DNA of 64,000 nucleotides from Salimicrobium album (GTDB lineage Bacteria; Bacillota; Bacilli; Bacillales; Halobacillaceae). The stretch lies in contig NZ_FNOS01000003.1 of assembly GCF_900107115.1 (NCBI RefSeq), positions 62,001-126,000 on the forward strand, given 5' to 3'. Shown here piece by piece: positions 34,138-44,154 of the stretch (position 1 is its first letter; every line of letters starts with the position of its first letter). Both the position numbers and the translations under genes were made by a program. The notes beneath the pieces were generated by a model. The model made no database searches, was not told the origin of the DNA, and saw nothing but the letters and a program-made list of their open reading frames with translations.

Positions 34138-34464
34138 ATGAAGCTTAAAGAACTGCACCCTGTGACCTGGGTCATTATCGCCCTGATTCTGATTTTCGTG
34201 CCTTCCTGGCTTTATATGAATTACGGGCTCATTCATGAGGAACATGTTAAAGAAGCCACCATCTCGGAAAAATATCACGAAAAGGACGAATATTATATCG
34301 TCGCGGATGGTAAAGATATCAAATTGTCCGATTCCAGCCAGTGGATGCTCATCGAACCTGAGGAGAAATATGAAATCACGTATGAATGGTACGGGCAGAA
34401 AGAGCCCGAAGTCGTCTCCATCAACCAGGCCCACGATGATGACAGCACCGGCGGCGGTCACTGA
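34138..34464 (+). CDS. Uncharacterised single-pass membrane protein
   Basis: A 108-residue protein not matching a family I know. One N-terminal membrane helix (TWVIIALILIFVPSWLYMNY) leads into an outward domain with alternating beta-like segments (YYIVADGKDIKLSDSSQWMLI; YEITYEWYGQKEPEVVSI) and an acidic Asp-rich end. It has its own promoter and a strong 14-bp terminator, so it is a single-gene unit between the rpoE and icmF transcripts. Confidence 0.8.
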   Translation: MKLKELHPVTWVIIALILIFVPSWLYMNYGLIHEEHVKEATISEKYHEKDEYYIVADGKDIKLSDSSQWMLIEPEEKYEITYEWYGQKEPEVVSINQAHDDDSTGGGH

Positions 34465-34487
34465 CAACAGAAACTGCATGATACACA

Positions 34488-34524
34488 CAGAAATCCGAAC
34501 ATTGATGTTCGGATTTCTGTTTTT
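34488..34524 (+). terminator. Terminator of the 34138 gene
   Basis: Perfect 14-bp stem (34488-34501 with 34506-34519), four-base loop TTGA, then TTTTT. It may also slow minus-strand transcription leaving icmF. Confidence 0.9.
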
Positions 34525-34580
34525 AAGCTGTCATAAAAGGATAGGGGATGAAAATTACGTCATTCCCCGCCTGCCGTTTT

Positions 34581-37500
34581 TTACATATTTCTGCGGTACT
34601 GACCGCCCACTTCGTAAAGAGCGTGGGTAATCTGGCCGAGACTTGCAACGCGGACGGTTTCCATCAGTTCGGCAAACACGTTTCCGCCTGAACTGGCCGT
34701 TTCTTTCAGTCTGTTCAGTGCTTCCTCTGCCTTATCTTCGTTGGACTTCTGGAAGTTACGAAGCTCTTTGATCTGGTGTTCTTTTTCTTCTGTGGAGGCA
34801 CGGGCAAGTTCCATCGAATCAATATCCTCTTCCGACTGCGGATTAGGGTTAAGATACGTATTCACCCCGATGATCGGCATTTCACCGGAATGTTTCTTAC
34901 TTTCATAATACAGGGACTCTTCCTGAATCTTACCACGCTGATACTGGCGCTCCATAGCCCCGAGTACTCCGCCGCGGTCGTTCATATTTTCGAACTCCTG
35001 CATGACCGCTTCTTCGACGAGATCGGTGAGTTCTCTGATTACGAAGGACCCCTGCAGGGAGTTTTCGTTCTTCGTAAGACCGTATTCCTTGTTGATGATC
35101 ATCTGGATCGCCATAGCCCGGCGTACGGATTCCTGCGTCGGCGTCGTAATCGCCTCGTCGTAGGAGTTTGTGTGAAGCGAGTTACAGTTGTCCTGGATAG
35201 CCAGCAGAGCCTGCAGCGTCGTACGGATATCGTTGAACTGGATTTCCTGAGCGTGCAGGGAACGGCCGGATGTCTGAACGTGATACTTCAGCTTCTGACT
35301 GCGCTCGTTCGCTCCGTACTTATTCTTCATCACGATTGCCCAGATGCGGCGTGCGACGCGCCCGAGTACGCTGTATTCGGGGTCCAGACCGTTCGAGAAG
35401 AAGAAAGACAGGTTCGGTGCGAACTTGTCGACGTCCATACCGCGGCTCAAATAGTATTCCACGTAGGTGAACCCGTTTGCAAGCGTGAAAGCGAGCTGCG
35501 TAATCGGGTTCGCTCCCGCTTCCGCGATGTGATACCCGGAAATCGACACGGAGTAGTAGTTGCGCACGTCGTGGTCGATGAAGTACTGCTGGATATCTCC
35601 CATCATACGGAGGGCGAACTCTGTCGAGAAGATACATGTGTTCTGTCCCTGGTCCTCTTTCAAAATGTCAGCCTGGACCGTTCCGCGCACTACGTGGATT
35701 GTGTCTTCACGGATCTGCTTCGCTTCCTCGGCAGACGGTTTCCTGCCCTCTTTCTCTTCAAATTTCCGAAGTTCCTTATCGATAGCCGTGTTGAAATACA
35801 TGGCAAGGATGATCGGAGCCGGTCCGTTGATCGTCATGGATACGGAAGTTTTCGGATCGACGAGATCGAATCCTTCATACAGTTTCTTCATGTCTTCGAG
35901 CGTACTGATGTTCACACCGCTCTCCCCGACTTTTCCGTAGATGTCCGGACGCTCGCCCGGGTCTTCCCCGTAAAGTGTTACGGAGTCGAAAGCGGTACTG
36001 AGTCTTTTCGCTTCTTCGTTTTCGGAGAGGTAATGGAACCGGCGGTTTGTTTTCTCCGGCGTCCCTTCCCCGGCGAACTGTCTCGTCGGGTCTTCCCCTT
36101 TCCGTTTGAAAGGAAACACACCGGCCGTGAACGGGAAAGCTCCCGGAACGTTCTCTTTCCGAAGCCACTCGAGACGGTCGCCCCAGTCCGCATACTTCGG
36201 AAGGGCCACTTTCGGAATTTTCGTTCCGGATATGCTTTCTGTCGTCAGATCCATCGTAAATTCCCTGTCCCGCACTTTGTATGTGAACGTTTCTCCTGAG
36301 TAGTTCTCATGGAGCGTATCCCAATGTTCGAGCTTTTCTTTCACTTCGCCGTTGATTTCTTTCACTACTTTTTTCTTCGCTCCCGTGATGGTTTCATTCT
36401 CGCCGACGATTTTCTCCGTGCCTTCGAGCTGGTACCACTGGCGGGCTTTTTCTGCCTGATCTTCCGTGAATTCATGATAGCCGCGCACTTCTTTCGCGAT
36501 ATCCCGGAGGTACTGCTTCCGGTCGTTCGGAATGATAACGTTCTGCTTTTCGACTTTGGATACCCGTTCAAGCGACGTTTCCGTATCCCAGCCGTACCGC
36601 TCATTTATTTCATCAAGAAGGGCAGCGAAAAGGGTGTTCGTCCCCGGATCGTTGAACTGGCTGGCGATGGTGCCGTAGACAGGGAACGATTCATGATCTT
36701 CGTGGAACAGCATGTGACTGCGTTCATACTGCTTTCTCACCTGTTTCAGCGCATCCTCCGAACCTTTCTGTTCGAATTTGTTGATAGTGATGAAGTCGGC
36801 GTAGTCGATCATGTCGATCTTCTCGAGCTGGGACGGCGCCCCGAACTCGGCGGTCATGACGTACATGGAAAGGTCGGTGATTTCCGTAATTTCGGCATCC
36901 CCCTGGCCGATTCCGCTCGTTTCGATGATGATGAAGTCGTAGCCTGCTCTTTTCAGAATCTGTACCGCGTCCGTCACCGCTGTCGATATCTCAGTACGCG
37001 CTTCTCTCGTCGCAAGAGATCTCATGTATACGTTCGGGTGGAAGATGGCGTTCATACGGATTCTGTCCCCGAGGAGAGCACCGCCGGTTTTCTTCTTCGT
37101 CGGATCCACCGAGAGAATCCCCACTTTTTTATCCGGTACTTCATTCAGGAAGCGGCGTATCAGTTCGTCCGTCAGGGAACTTTTCCCTGCCCCGCCGGTA
37201 CCGGTGATACCGAGCACGGGTACGTCTTTATCCGTCTGCCACTGCTTCCGGTAGCTTTCAAGTTTTTTCTCATCTGCGTTCTCCGCCTGCGTGATCATTC
37301 TTGCGATCGTAACCGGGTCCCCGGCTTCCAGATCCATGTTATCTTTCACCGGCGGAAGGAAGTCGGCTTTTTCGACCATGCTGTTGATCATACCCTGCAG
37401 GCCGTGTTCCCGTCCGAACTCCGGAGAGAAGATGTGCGTCACTCCGTATTCATGGAGCTCCTTGATTTCCCGGGGCAGAATGACTCCCCCGCCTCCTCCG

Positions 37501-37784
37501 AACGTCTGGACGTGCTCTGCACCTTTTTCGTTCAGTAGATCGATCATGTATTTGAAGTATTCCATATGACCGCCCTGATAGGAGGAGATGGCAATCCCCT
37601 GGGCATCTTCCTGTATGGCAGCGTTGACTACGTCTTCCACAGAGCGGTTGTGCCCGAGATGAATAACCTCGGCACCTGTCGCCTGCAGAATACGTCTCAT
37701 AATGTTGATTGAAGCGTCGTGACCGTCGAACAGACTGGAAGCGGTTACAAATCGCACCGCATGTTTCGGTTTATATACTTCCAC
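34581..37784 (-). CDS. icmF: Fused isobutyryl-CoA mutase IcmF (B12 domain + G-protein + mutase)
   Basis: Coenzyme-B12 enzyme interconverting isobutyryl-CoA and n-butyryl-CoA. The 1067-residue fusion has, in order, a B12-binding domain (1-130; cobalt-ligand His in [25 protein letters not shown]), a MeaI-type GTPase (P-loop [14 protein letters not shown] about residue 190; [17 protein letters not shown]), a linker, and the TIM-barrel mutase (from about 520; YGTIASQ-like linker earlier, then [20 protein letters not shown] and [18 protein letters not shown]). This fused architecture distinguishes IcmF from methylmalonyl-CoA mutase. It is the last gene of the acyl-CoA operon, 20 bases after the TetR gene. 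Confidence 0.96.
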   Translation of the reverse strand: MEVYKPKHAVRFVTASSLFDGHDASINIMRRILQATGAEVIHLGHNRSVEDVVNAAIQEDAQGIAISSYQGGHMEYFKYMIDLLNEKGAEHVQTFGGGGGVILPREIKELHEYGVTHIFSPEFGREHGLQGMINSMVEKADFLPPVKDNMDLEAGDPVTIARMITQAENADEKKLESYRKQWQTDKDVPVLGITGTGGAGKSSLTDELIRRFLNEVPDKKVGILSVDPTKKKTGGALLGDRIRMNAIFHPNVYMRSLATREARTEISTAVTDAVQILKRAGYDFIIIETSGIGQGDAEITEITDLSMYVMTAEFGAPSQLEKIDMIDYADFITINKFEQKGSEDALKQVRKQYERSHMLFHEDHESFPVYGTIASQFNDPGTNTLFAALLDEINERYGWDTETSLERVSKVEKQNVIIPNDRKQYLRDIAKEVRGYHEFTEDQAEKARQWYQLEGTEKIVGENETITGAKKKVVKEINGEVKEKLEHWDTLHENYSGETFTYKVRDREFTMDLTTESISGTKIPKVALPKYADWGDRLEWLRKENVPGAFPFTAGVFPFKRKGEDPTRQFAGEGTPEKTNRRFHYLSENEEAKRLSTAFDSVTLYGEDPGERPDIYGKVGESGVNISTLEDMKKLYEGFDLVDPKTSVSMTINGPAPIILAMYFNTAIDKELRKFEEKEGRKPSAEEAKQIREDTIHVVRGTVQADILKEDQGQNTCIFSTEFALRMMGDIQQYFIDHDVRNYYSVSISGYHIAEAGANPITQLAFTLANGFTYVEYYLSRGMDVDKFAPNLSFFFSNGLDPEYSVLGRVARRIWAIVMKNKYGANERSQKLKYHVQTSGRSLHAQEIQFNDIRTTLQALLAIQDNCNSLHTNSYDEAITTPTQESVRRAMAIQMIINKEYGLTKNENSLQGSFVIRELTDLVEEAVMQEFENMNDRGGVLGAMERQYQRGKIQEESLYYESKKHSGEMPIIGVNTYLNPNPQSEEDIDSMELARASTEEKEHQIKELRNFQKSNEDKAEEALNRLKETASSGGNVFAELMETVRVASLGQITHALYEVGGQYRRNM

Positions 37785-37804
37785 AATAATTTCCTCCTTT
37801 ATGG

Positions 37805-38422
37805 CTATCTGTAGGTTGCAACTCCTTCAAGCAAAAGACTGACCTGATGATCGATGTACTCTTCCAGTGTGAAGGACCTCTGAAGAATCCATCTGCGGAA
37901 CCCCCACATCTGACCTTCCACGAACACGTTGTTGGCAATGACCGATATTTTACCGCGTGATGCTCCCGGAAGGCTGCACGCCAGTAATTCCTCCAGCATA
38001 GCCACCATTTCCTGTTCCTTCTCAAGGATATAATCTTTCGCCTCTTTCGGCAGTGCCTTCACTTCCTGGTAAAGAACGATCACTTCCTCCTGCAGATCAT
38101 CCATCAGACGGAAATAGGAGCGGACCGCTTCTTCAAGAGGAGCACCGTCCGGCACGGAGGTGTCCACCACTTCTTTCATCCGCTCATTCACCTGTTCGTA
38201 GATGGAATCACATACAAGGAACAGCACATCTTCTTTCGTCCTTATATACTCGTAAAGCGTACCGATACTGAAACCGCTCGCTTTCGCGATTTCACGCGTC
38301 GTCGTTTTGTGGAACCCTTTATCCCGGAAAAGAGAGACAGCACCGCGGATCATTTCCTGGCGCCTCTTCTCCACGAGAGCCCTGTTCTTAATGGAAGATG
38401 GAACCTGTTTACTTCCCACCAT
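37805..38422 (-). CDS. TetR-family regulator of acyl-CoA genes
   Basis: A 205-residue repressor-type protein. The N-terminal helix-turn-helix reads [41 protein letters not shown], followed by an all-helical ligand domain, typical for acyl-CoA-responsive TetR regulators such as B. subtilis FadR (YsiA) or MmgR-type. The start ATG at 38422 has GGAGGGG seven bases upstream and overlaps the meaB end by 14 bases. Being in the operon, it probably autoregulates. Candidate operators are at 43881 and 46316. Confidence 0.92.
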   Translation of the reverse strand: MVGSKQVPSSIKNRALVEKRRQEMIRGAVSLFRDKGFHKTTTREIAKASGFSIGTLYEYIRTKEDVLFLVCDSIYEQVNERMKEVVDTSVPDGAPLEEAVRSYFRLMDDLQEEVIVLYQEVKALPKEAKDYILEKEQEMVAMLEELLACSLPGASRGKISVIANNVFVEGQMWGFRRWILQRSFTLEEYIDHQVSLLLEGVATYR

Positions 38423-39359
38423 CGGCTTTCCCCTCCTGCTTCCATTCACCGAACCACTGTTTCGCGAGTGCATAAGGATCATATTCCTCACGCTCGAGAT
38501 TTTTGCTGCGGTCGCCGGATTCAATCCAGCGCCTGACGTCCCGCCATATTTCTTCACGGATGAGCTCGTACACTTCCATTTCCCGCTGCATCCGCTTTTT
38601 CTCCTGACCGGAAGCCGTTTCTTCGAGGTAAATGCGGTGTTTCTTCATTTTCTCCCACATTTTCAAAATACCCTGCTTTTTCGTCGATACCGTTTTGACG
38701 ATCGGCGGCTGCCACCCTTTCGGATCGGCGATCATCATGTAGTCTTCGAGTGTAAGTTTCAGTTTCTCGACGTCCGGCAGGTCCGCCTTGTTGATAACGA
38801 ACAGATCGGCGATTTCCATAATACCGGCTTTGAAAATCTGAAGAATATCTCCGCTGTTCGGCGTAAGTACAAGTCCGGTCGTATCCACCACTTTCATCAC
38901 GTCGAGCTCCGACTGTCCGACTCCGACTGTTTCCACAAGTACGATGTCAAAACCGGCAGCATCACACATACGGATCGCGTCTTTCGTCGCCCTGGCAAGA
39001 CCGCCGAGACTTCCTCTCGTGGCCATACTGCGGATGAAGATGCCGGGGTCGACGAAATGCTGGTGCATCCTCGTCCGGTCCCCTAAAATCGAGCCTCCGC
39101 TGAACGGACTCGTCGGATCAATGGCAATGACCGCCACACTGAGATGCTGTTCCCGGAGAAGATGAAGGAGCTCGTTGATAAGCGTGCTCTTACCGGCGCC
39201 GGGAGAGCCTGTAATACCGATATAGTGAGCCTGTTTTTTAATGGAGAATATATCACTCATCAGCGTGAGTTTTTCTTCGTCTTCCCGTTCTGCCAGCGTA
39301 ATGGCTCTTGCGAGTGCCCGACGATCTCCGTTATGAATTCTTTCAGCCAGCGAATGCAT
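38409..39359 (-). CDS. meaB: MeaB-family G-protein chaperone of B12 mutases
   Basis: GTPase (ArgK/MeaB) that protects and loads adenosylcobalamin mutases. The 316-residue protein has the P-loop ITGSPGAGKSTLINELL (about residue 52), IDPTSPFSGGSILGDRTRM as switch region, the FDIVLVETVGVGQSE Walker B, and NKAD in VINKADLPDVEKLK. It is notable that IcmF already contains its own G domain, so a separate MeaB suggests an additional mutase elsewhere or a dual role. The gap to the dehydrogenase upstream (39360-39480) contains a GC-rich hairpin (about 39442-39464) without a good T-run. Confidence 0.94.
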   Translation of the reverse strand: MHSLAERIHNGDRRALARAITLAEREDEEKLTLMSDIFSIKKQAHYIGITGSPGAGKSTLINELLHLLREQHLSVAVIAIDPTSPFSGGSILGDRTRMHQHFVDPGIFIRSMATRGSLGGLARATKDAIRMCDAAGFDIVLVETVGVGQSELDVMKVVDTTGLVLTPNSGDILQIFKAGIMEIADLFVINKADLPDVEKLKLTLEDYMMIADPKGWQPPIVKTVSTKKQGILKMWEKMKKHRIYLEETASGQEKKRMQREMEVYELIREEIWRDVRRWIESGDRSKNLEREEYDPYALAKQWFGEWKQEGKADGGK

Positions 39360-39480
39360 CGAATCGTCCTTTCTGTATTCCGGTACTTTTACTTCTTATA
39401 ATCGGTTTACGGTACCGAAAGACCTTTTACTGAACGAAAGCAGTCGCCCCCGCGAAGACGGGAGCGCACAACTTACGCTA

Positions 39481-40620
39481 TCAGCTGGTGACCATACGTC
39501 CGATTACGAGACGCTGGATTTCGTTGGTACCTTCATAAATCTGAGTGATCTTCGCGTCACGCATATAGCGCTCTACCGGATAGTCTTTTGTATATCCGTA
39601 GCCGCCGTAGACCTGTACGGCTTCTGTCGTTACTTCCATTGCAGCGTCGCCGGCGAAAAGTTTCGCCATTGCGGAAGCTTTTGCGTACGGCTTTCCTTCC
39701 GATTCGAGAAAAGCTGCCTTATACGTAAGCAGACGGGCCGCTTCCACGTCTGTCGCCATGTCTGCCAATTTGAAGGAGAGACCCTGGTGTTTGGCGATCG
39801 GTTTGCCGAACTGTTCCCGCTCTTTGGCATAGCCGATGGATTTATCGAGAGCACCCTGGGCGATTCCTACAGCCTGGGCAGCGATACCATTCCGTCCTCC
39901 ATCGAGAGTCTGCATAGCGATTTTGAATCCTTCCCCTTCTTCTCCGAGGAGGTTCTCTTTCGGTATGCGGCAGTTTTCGAAAATAAGTTCCGTCGTCGGC
40001 GAAGAACGGATGCCGAGTTTCTTCTCTTTCTTACCGAACGTGAAACCATCCGTCCCTTTCTCCACGATGAAAGCGCTGATGCCTTTATGGCCGGCATCCT
40101 GATCCGTTTTGGCGAAAACGAGGTAAATGTCCGCCACGCCGCCGTTCGTGATCCACACTTTGTTACCGTTCAGAATATAATCGTCTCCGTCTTTTTTCGC
40201 CTGAGTACGCATGGAGGAGACGTCACTTCCTGCGCCCGGCTCGGACAATGCATAGGCTCCAAGAGCTTCCCCTGTGGCAAGACGTGTCAGGAAGTTTTCT
40301 TTCTGTTCCTTGTTTCCGAACGTGTAAATCGGCCAGCTGGCAAGGGAGATGTGGGCAGAAAGCGTCACACCGGTCGATGCACAGACGCGGGAGAGTTCTT
40401 CCACCGCAATCGCGTAGCTTACGAAATCGGATCCGATTCCGCCGTATTCCTCCGGCCACGGAATGCCTGTAAGACCGAGCTCGGACATCTGATCGAAAAT
40501 ATTGCGGTCAAACCTTTCCTCTTCGTCCCGTTCCGCCGCTGTCGGCTCTACTTCATTCTCCGCGAAGTCACGTACCATTTTTTTGAGCATCTGCTGTTCT
40601 TCTGTCAATTGAAAGTTCAT
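39481..40620 (-). CDS. Acyl-CoA dehydrogenase (short/branched chain type), copy 1
   Basis: FAD enzyme introducing the 2,3 double bond into acyl-CoA. The 379-residue protein has the FAD signature [23 protein letters not shown], the motif [15 protein letters not shown], the catalytic Glu in [16 protein letters not shown], and [25 protein letters not shown] precedes the ATG. It is about as long as butyryl- or isobutyryl-CoA dehydrogenases; exact chain preference cannot be read from the sequence. Confidence 0.95.
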   Translation of the reverse strand: MNFQLTEEQQMLKKMVRDFAENEVEPTAAERDEEERFDRNIFDQMSELGLTGIPWPEEYGGIGSDFVSYAIAVEELSRVCASTGVTLSAHISLASWPIYTFGNKEQKENFLTRLATGEALGAYALSEPGAGSDVSSMRTQAKKDGDDYILNGNKVWITNGGVADIYLVFAKTDQDAGHKGISAFIVEKGTDGFTFGKKEKKLGIRSSPTTELIFENCRIPKENLLGEEGEGFKIAMQTLDGGRNGIAAQAVGIAQGALDKSIGYAKEREQFGKPIAKHQGLSFKLADMATDVEAARLLTYKAAFLESEGKPYAKASAMAKLFAGDAAMEVTTEAVQVYGGYGYTKDYPVERYMRDAKITQIYEGTNEIQRLVIGRMVTS

Positions 40621-40652
40621 ACCTGTTCCCCTTTCTTCGGTTCGACTGCTTA

Positions 40653-41789
40653 TTATTTCATCAAGTGCGTTCCAATGACCATCCGCTGAATTTCACTTGT
40701 ACCTTCATAAATCTCACAAACTTTGGCATCACGGAAAAACCGTTCTACCGGGTAGTCTTCCGTATAACCGTAGCCGCCGTATACCTGGACAGCTTCAATA
40801 CTAGTATTAACCGCAGCACGGGAAGCATAAAGTTTTGCCATCGACACTGCTTTGCCGCATGGCTGCTGTGCCTGCTGCAGACGGGCCGCTTCATACACCA
40901 GCAATTTGGCGGCTTCGACATCCGTAGCCATATCCGAAAGTTTGAAAGAGAGACCCTGGTGTTTGGCAATCGGTTTGCCGAACTGTTCCCGTTCTTTCGC
41001 GTAACCTACCGCATGCTCCAGAGAAGCCTGCGCTATCCCGAGTGCCTGAGCGGCGATGCCGATTCTTCCGGTATTGAGGTTGGCCATCGCAACGTCGAAC
41101 CCTTTCCCTTCTTCCCCGAGCAGGTTCTCTTTCGGTATCCGGCACTGCTCGAAGTTGATGGCACACGTGCTCGATCCGTGCAGCCCCATTTTTCTTTCCA
41201 CTTTTCCGACAGTGAAACCGGGAGTGTCTTTTTCCACAATAAAAGCGCTGATGCCTTTGCTCCTCGATTCTTCCGGGTTGGTACGGGCGAATACGATGAA
41301 AGTATCTGCCGCCTCGGCGTTAGTGATGTACGCTTTAGAGCCGTTCAGGATGTAGGAATCCCCGTCTCTGACCGCTTTCGTTTTCAGACTGGCAGCGTCT
41401 GAACCTGCGCCTGGTTCCGTGAGGGCAAAAGCTCCCAGATACTCCCCGCTTGCCAGTTTCGGAATGTATTTCTTCTTCTGCTCTTCCGTTCCGAAGTAAA
41501 GAATCGGGTTCGTGCCCACTGAAGTGTGAACGGACAGAATCACCCCGACTGTCGCGCTGACCTTCGACAGTTCATTGATGGCGATAATGTACGAGGTGAA
41601 ATCCATCTCGGAGCCGCCATATTCTTCAGGGATCGGTATGCCCATCAGGCCGAGTTCTCCCATCTTTTTGACTACTTCTATCGGAAAGCGGTCTTCCGCT
41701 TCCATGCGTTCTATGGCCGCGGCGACTTCGTTCTCAGCGAAGTCCCGGACCATTTTCTTCATCATCTGCTGTTCATCAGTTAAAAACAT
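40653..41789 (-). CDS. Acyl-CoA dehydrogenase (short chain type), copy 2
   Basis: Second paralogue, 378 residues: [38 protein letters not shown], catalytic Glu in [16 protein letters not shown]. It resembles copy 1 throughout, so the pair likely arose by an old tandem duplication and may split straight- and branched-chain C4-C5 substrates. It follows hbd by 11 bases. Electrons should pass to ETF and then to the FadF-type protein encoded upstream. Confidence 0.95.
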   Translation of the reverse strand: MFLTDEQQMMKKMVRDFAENEVAAAIERMEAEDRFPIEVVKKMGELGLMGIPIPEEYGGSEMDFTSYIIAINELSKVSATVGVILSVHTSVGTNPILYFGTEEQKKKYIPKLASGEYLGAFALTEPGAGSDAASLKTKAVRDGDSYILNGSKAYITNAEAADTFIVFARTNPEESRSKGISAFIVEKDTPGFTVGKVERKMGLHGSSTCAINFEQCRIPKENLLGEEGKGFDVAMANLNTGRIGIAAQALGIAQASLEHAVGYAKEREQFGKPIAKHQGLSFKLSDMATDVEAAKLLVYEAARLQQAQQPCGKAVSMAKLYASRAAVNTSIEAVQVYGGYGYTEDYPVERFFRDAKVCEIYEGTSEIQRMVIGTHLMK

Positions 41790-41800
41790 TCGGTTCTCTC

Positions 41801-42646
41801 CTATTCATAAACGTAAAAACCGCGCCCGGATTTCTTCCCGAGCCAGCCGGCTGCTACATATTTCTTGAGCAACGGACATGGACGATATTTCGAATCGCCG
41901 AATCCGTCGTAAAGTATTTCCATAATGGACAGACACGTATCAAGGCCTATAAAATCCGCCAGCTGGAGCGGTCCCATCGGATGGTTCATGCCGAGTTTCA
42001 TAACGGTATCCACGTCTTCTTTTGAAGCCACACCTTCGTAAATAGTGAAAACCGCTTCGTTGATCATCGGCATAAGAACCCGATTGGCCACGAATCCCGG
42101 GTAATCGCTCACGTCCACCGGTGTTTTGGCCAGCTGTTCCGCCAGCTGTTCCACCCGTTCGAACGTCTCATCACTCGTCTGAATCGCACGGATAATTTCC
42201 ACCAGTTTCATCACCGGTACGGGGTTCATGAAGTGCATACCTATAACCTGTGACGGACGATTCGTTACCGCCGCCACGTCCGTGATCGGAAGAGACGAGG
42301 TGTTCGTCGCAAGAATGGCATGGTCCGGCATAATGTCATCGAGCTGACGGAATACTTTTTCCTTCACATCCATCCGCTCTACTACGGCTTCGATTGCAAA
42401 GTCACAATGGGCAGCGTCTTCCATACCGGAAGCGGTCTCGAGGTGAGCTTTCGCCTGCTCCGCGCCTTCCTTTGTCATACGTTCCTTTTCGACAGCACGG
42501 TCAAGACGCTTATAGATTCCTTCGATCCCTTTTTTCAACGCTTCTTCGTTTACATCAAACAACTTCACGGAGAAATTGTGCGAAGCAAATACCTGTGCAA
42601 TTCCGGCGCCCATCTGACCGGCACCTATAACGAAAATATTCTTCAT
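41801..42646 (-). CDS. 3-hydroxybutyryl-CoA dehydrogenase
   Basis: NAD-dependent oxidation of 3-hydroxyacyl-CoA to 3-oxoacyl-CoA. The 281-residue protein has the NAD fold FVIGAGQMGAGIAQVFASHN, the catalytic region ILATNTSSLPITDVAA and IGMHFMNPVPVMKLVEII (catalytic His), and the C-terminal domain YPGFVANRVLMPMINEAVF. The homologue in B. subtilis is MmgB. It lies two bases after the thiolase gene. Confidence 0.95.
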   Translation of the reverse strand: MKNIFVIGAGQMGAGIAQVFASHNFSVKLFDVNEEALKKGIEGIYKRLDRAVEKERMTKEGAEQAKAHLETASGMEDAAHCDFAIEAVVERMDVKEKVFRQLDDIMPDHAILATNTSSLPITDVAAVTNRPSQVIGMHFMNPVPVMKLVEIIRAIQTSDETFERVEQLAEQLAKTPVDVSDYPGFVANRVLMPMINEAVFTIYEGVASKEDVDTVMKLGMNHPMGPLQLADFIGLDTCLSIMEILYDGFGDSKYRPCPLLKKYVAAGWLGKKSGRGFYVYE

Positions 42647-42648
42647 GA

Positions 42649-43836
42649 TTAAGCTCCCTCCACTTCGATCATAACCGCATCACCCTGGCCTCCGCCGGAG
42701 CAGATAGCAGCGATTCCGGTACCGCCGCCGCGACGACGAAGTTCGTAGGCAAGTGTAAGAATGATTCTGGCACCACTTGCACCGATCGGGTGACCAAGCG
42801 CCACGGCACCGCCGTTGACGTTCACTTTATCCGTATCAAGTCCTGCAATCTTACCGCCGGCCAGTGACACGACCGCAAAAGCTTCGTTCACTTCGAACAG
42901 AACGATATCTTCCATTTTTTTGCCTGTTTTTTCAAGAATTTTGTTAATGACGAGTCCCGGTGTTTCAGGAAAATCCTGAGCTTCCACTGCAATTTCATCG
43001 TGGGCGATGATTGTGGCAAGCGGCTTAACGTTCTGCTGCTTCGCTTTCTCATCACTCATCAGTACCATTGCGCAGGCTCCGTCATTCACACCAGGTGCGT
43101 TGCCTGCCGTAATACTGCCATCCGGGTCGAAAGCAGGTTTCAGCTTCTTAAGTTTCTCCGCTGTCGTATCCAGTCTCGGTGCTTCATCGGTATCGACACT
43201 GATCGGATCACCTTTTCGCTGCGGTACTTCAACCGGTACAATCTCTTCTTTCATCACGCCGGATTCGATCGCTTTACCGGCAAGTTCGTGACTGCGCGCC
43301 GCCCATTCGTCCTGGGCTTCTCTGGAAATGTCGTGCTTATTAGCCGTACGGTTGCCGTAGCTTCCCATGTGGATGCCCTCGAAAGAGCAGGTAAGACCGT
43401 CGTGAAGCATCATATCTTTCACGGCACCATCGCCCATACGATAGCCGAACCTCGCTTTTGGAAGGAAATACGGAGCACTGCTCATACTTTCCATGCCGCC
43501 CGCGACGATGATCTCCTCTTCTCCGAGACGGATGAACTGATCACCCATCGTTACACTGCGCATACCGGAAGCACAAACTTTGTTGACGGTTTCCGTCTTC
43601 ACATGCCACGGTATATTCGCATTCCGGGCCGCCTGTCTTGAAGGCAGCTGTCCCTGTCCGCCCTGAAGTACGCTTCCCATAATGACTTCTCCAATATCCT
43701 TACCTTCTACGCCGGCACGCTGCATAGCTTCCGCAATGACTTTTCCGCCAAGATCCGAAGCAGATAAAGAAGAGAGACTTCCTCCGAGTTTGCCAAACGC
43801 GGTACGTGCTCCATCAACAATCACTGTTTTTACCAT
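42649..43836 (-). CDS. Acetyl-CoA acetyltransferase (thiolase)
   Basis: Cleaves acetoacetyl-CoA (or condenses two acetyl-CoA). The 395-residue protein has the acyl-accepting Cys in TVNKVCASGMRSV, His in ALGHPIGASGARI, and the second Cys in AICSGGGQGDAVMI, all three as required. It is the first gene of the acyl-CoA operon (compare MmgA). Its leader holds a near-consensus CcpA cre site and an upstream palindrome that may bind the TetR regulator. RBS GAGGAGGAA precedes the ATG. Confidence 0.96.
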   Translation of the reverse strand: MVKTVIVDGARTAFGKLGGSLSSLSASDLGGKVIAEAMQRAGVEGKDIGEVIMGSVLQGGQGQLPSRQAARNANIPWHVKTETVNKVCASGMRSVTMGDQFIRLGEEEIIVAGGMESMSSAPYFLPKARFGYRMGDGAVKDMMLHDGLTCSFEGIHMGSYGNRTANKHDISREAQDEWAARSHELAGKAIESGVMKEEIVPVEVPQRKGDPISVDTDEAPRLDTTAEKLKKLKPAFDPDGSITAGNAPGVNDGACAMVLMSDEKAKQQNVKPLATIIAHDEIAVEAQDFPETPGLVINKILEKTGKKMEDIVLFEVNEAFAVVSLAGGKIAGLDTDKVNVNGGAVALGHPIGASGARIILTLAYELRRRGGGTGIAAICSGGGQGDAVMIEVEGA

Positions 43837-43856
43837 TAATTATTCCTCCTCTGTAG

Positions 43857-43870
43857 CGGTAACGCTTTCA
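43857..43870 (-). promoter_or_regulatory. Candidate CcpA cre site in the thiolase leader
   Basis: Minus strand TGAAAGCGTTACCG matches TGWAARCGNTWNCW at 13 of 14 positions. It is 21 bases upstream of the ATG, in the leader, so binding would block elongation or initiation. B. subtilis mmgABC is known to be under carbon catabolite repression. Confidence 0.6.
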
Positions 43871-43880
43871 AACAATCCTA

Positions 43881-43896
43881 TTGAACGCTCGCTCAA
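43881..43896. promoter_or_regulatory. Candidate TetR-type operator upstream of the thiolase gene
   Basis: TTGAACGCTCGCTCAA, an imperfect 16-base palindrome (12 of 16). Its half-sites TGAACG/TGAGCG have the same spacing as those in the fadF promoter site at 46316. Confidence 0.5.
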
Positions 43897-43988
43897 TTTC
43901 CTCTCATAAGGAAAGTCTACAAAACTTTCTGTACACTTTCCGCAATTTTTTGACTTTTTATTTTACGGATCGGACATTTTTCGCTTTA

Positions 43989-44025
43989 GTGTTTCCAAGC
44001 GGAAGCTCCCGCTTTATCTTTTTCA
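43989..44025. repeat. 37-bp direct repeat, copy 1 (non-coding)
   Basis: Identical to 44118-44154 except one base (C instead of T at the sixth-to-eighth position). Copy 2 contains the last codons and stop of the fadF-type gene, so this is a duplicated 3' tail lying 129 bases away in the fadF-thiolase gap (43837-44123). In copy 1 the stop TAG is changed to TGG. Confidence 0.85.
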
Positions 44026-44117
44026 TGCCAGCTCACGGGCTTCCAGAAACTCACGTTATAAGCCCTCCGGACCACCGGAAGGAAAACCTCTTCCGGATGG
44101 CCGGCCTGCTTATTCCG

Positions 44118-44154
44118 GTGTTTCTAAGCGGAAGCTCCCGCTTTATCTTTTTCA
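44118..44154. repeat. 37-bp direct repeat, copy 2 (fadF 3' end)
   Basis: Partner of the copy at 43989. It encodes the C-terminal Glu-Lys-Asp-Lys-Ala-Gly-Ala-Ser-Ala and stop of the upstream gene. Confidence 0.85.

Noticed and set aside
34776-36299. 507-codon plus-strand frame opposite icmF
   Set aside because: Antisense to the mutase domain, with a low-complexity Phe/Arg/Val-rich product; same explanation.
39442-39464. GC-rich hairpin between the first acyl-CoA dehydrogenase gene and meaB
   Set aside because: The following bases are not U-rich enough for a terminator; all genes around it still read as one operon.
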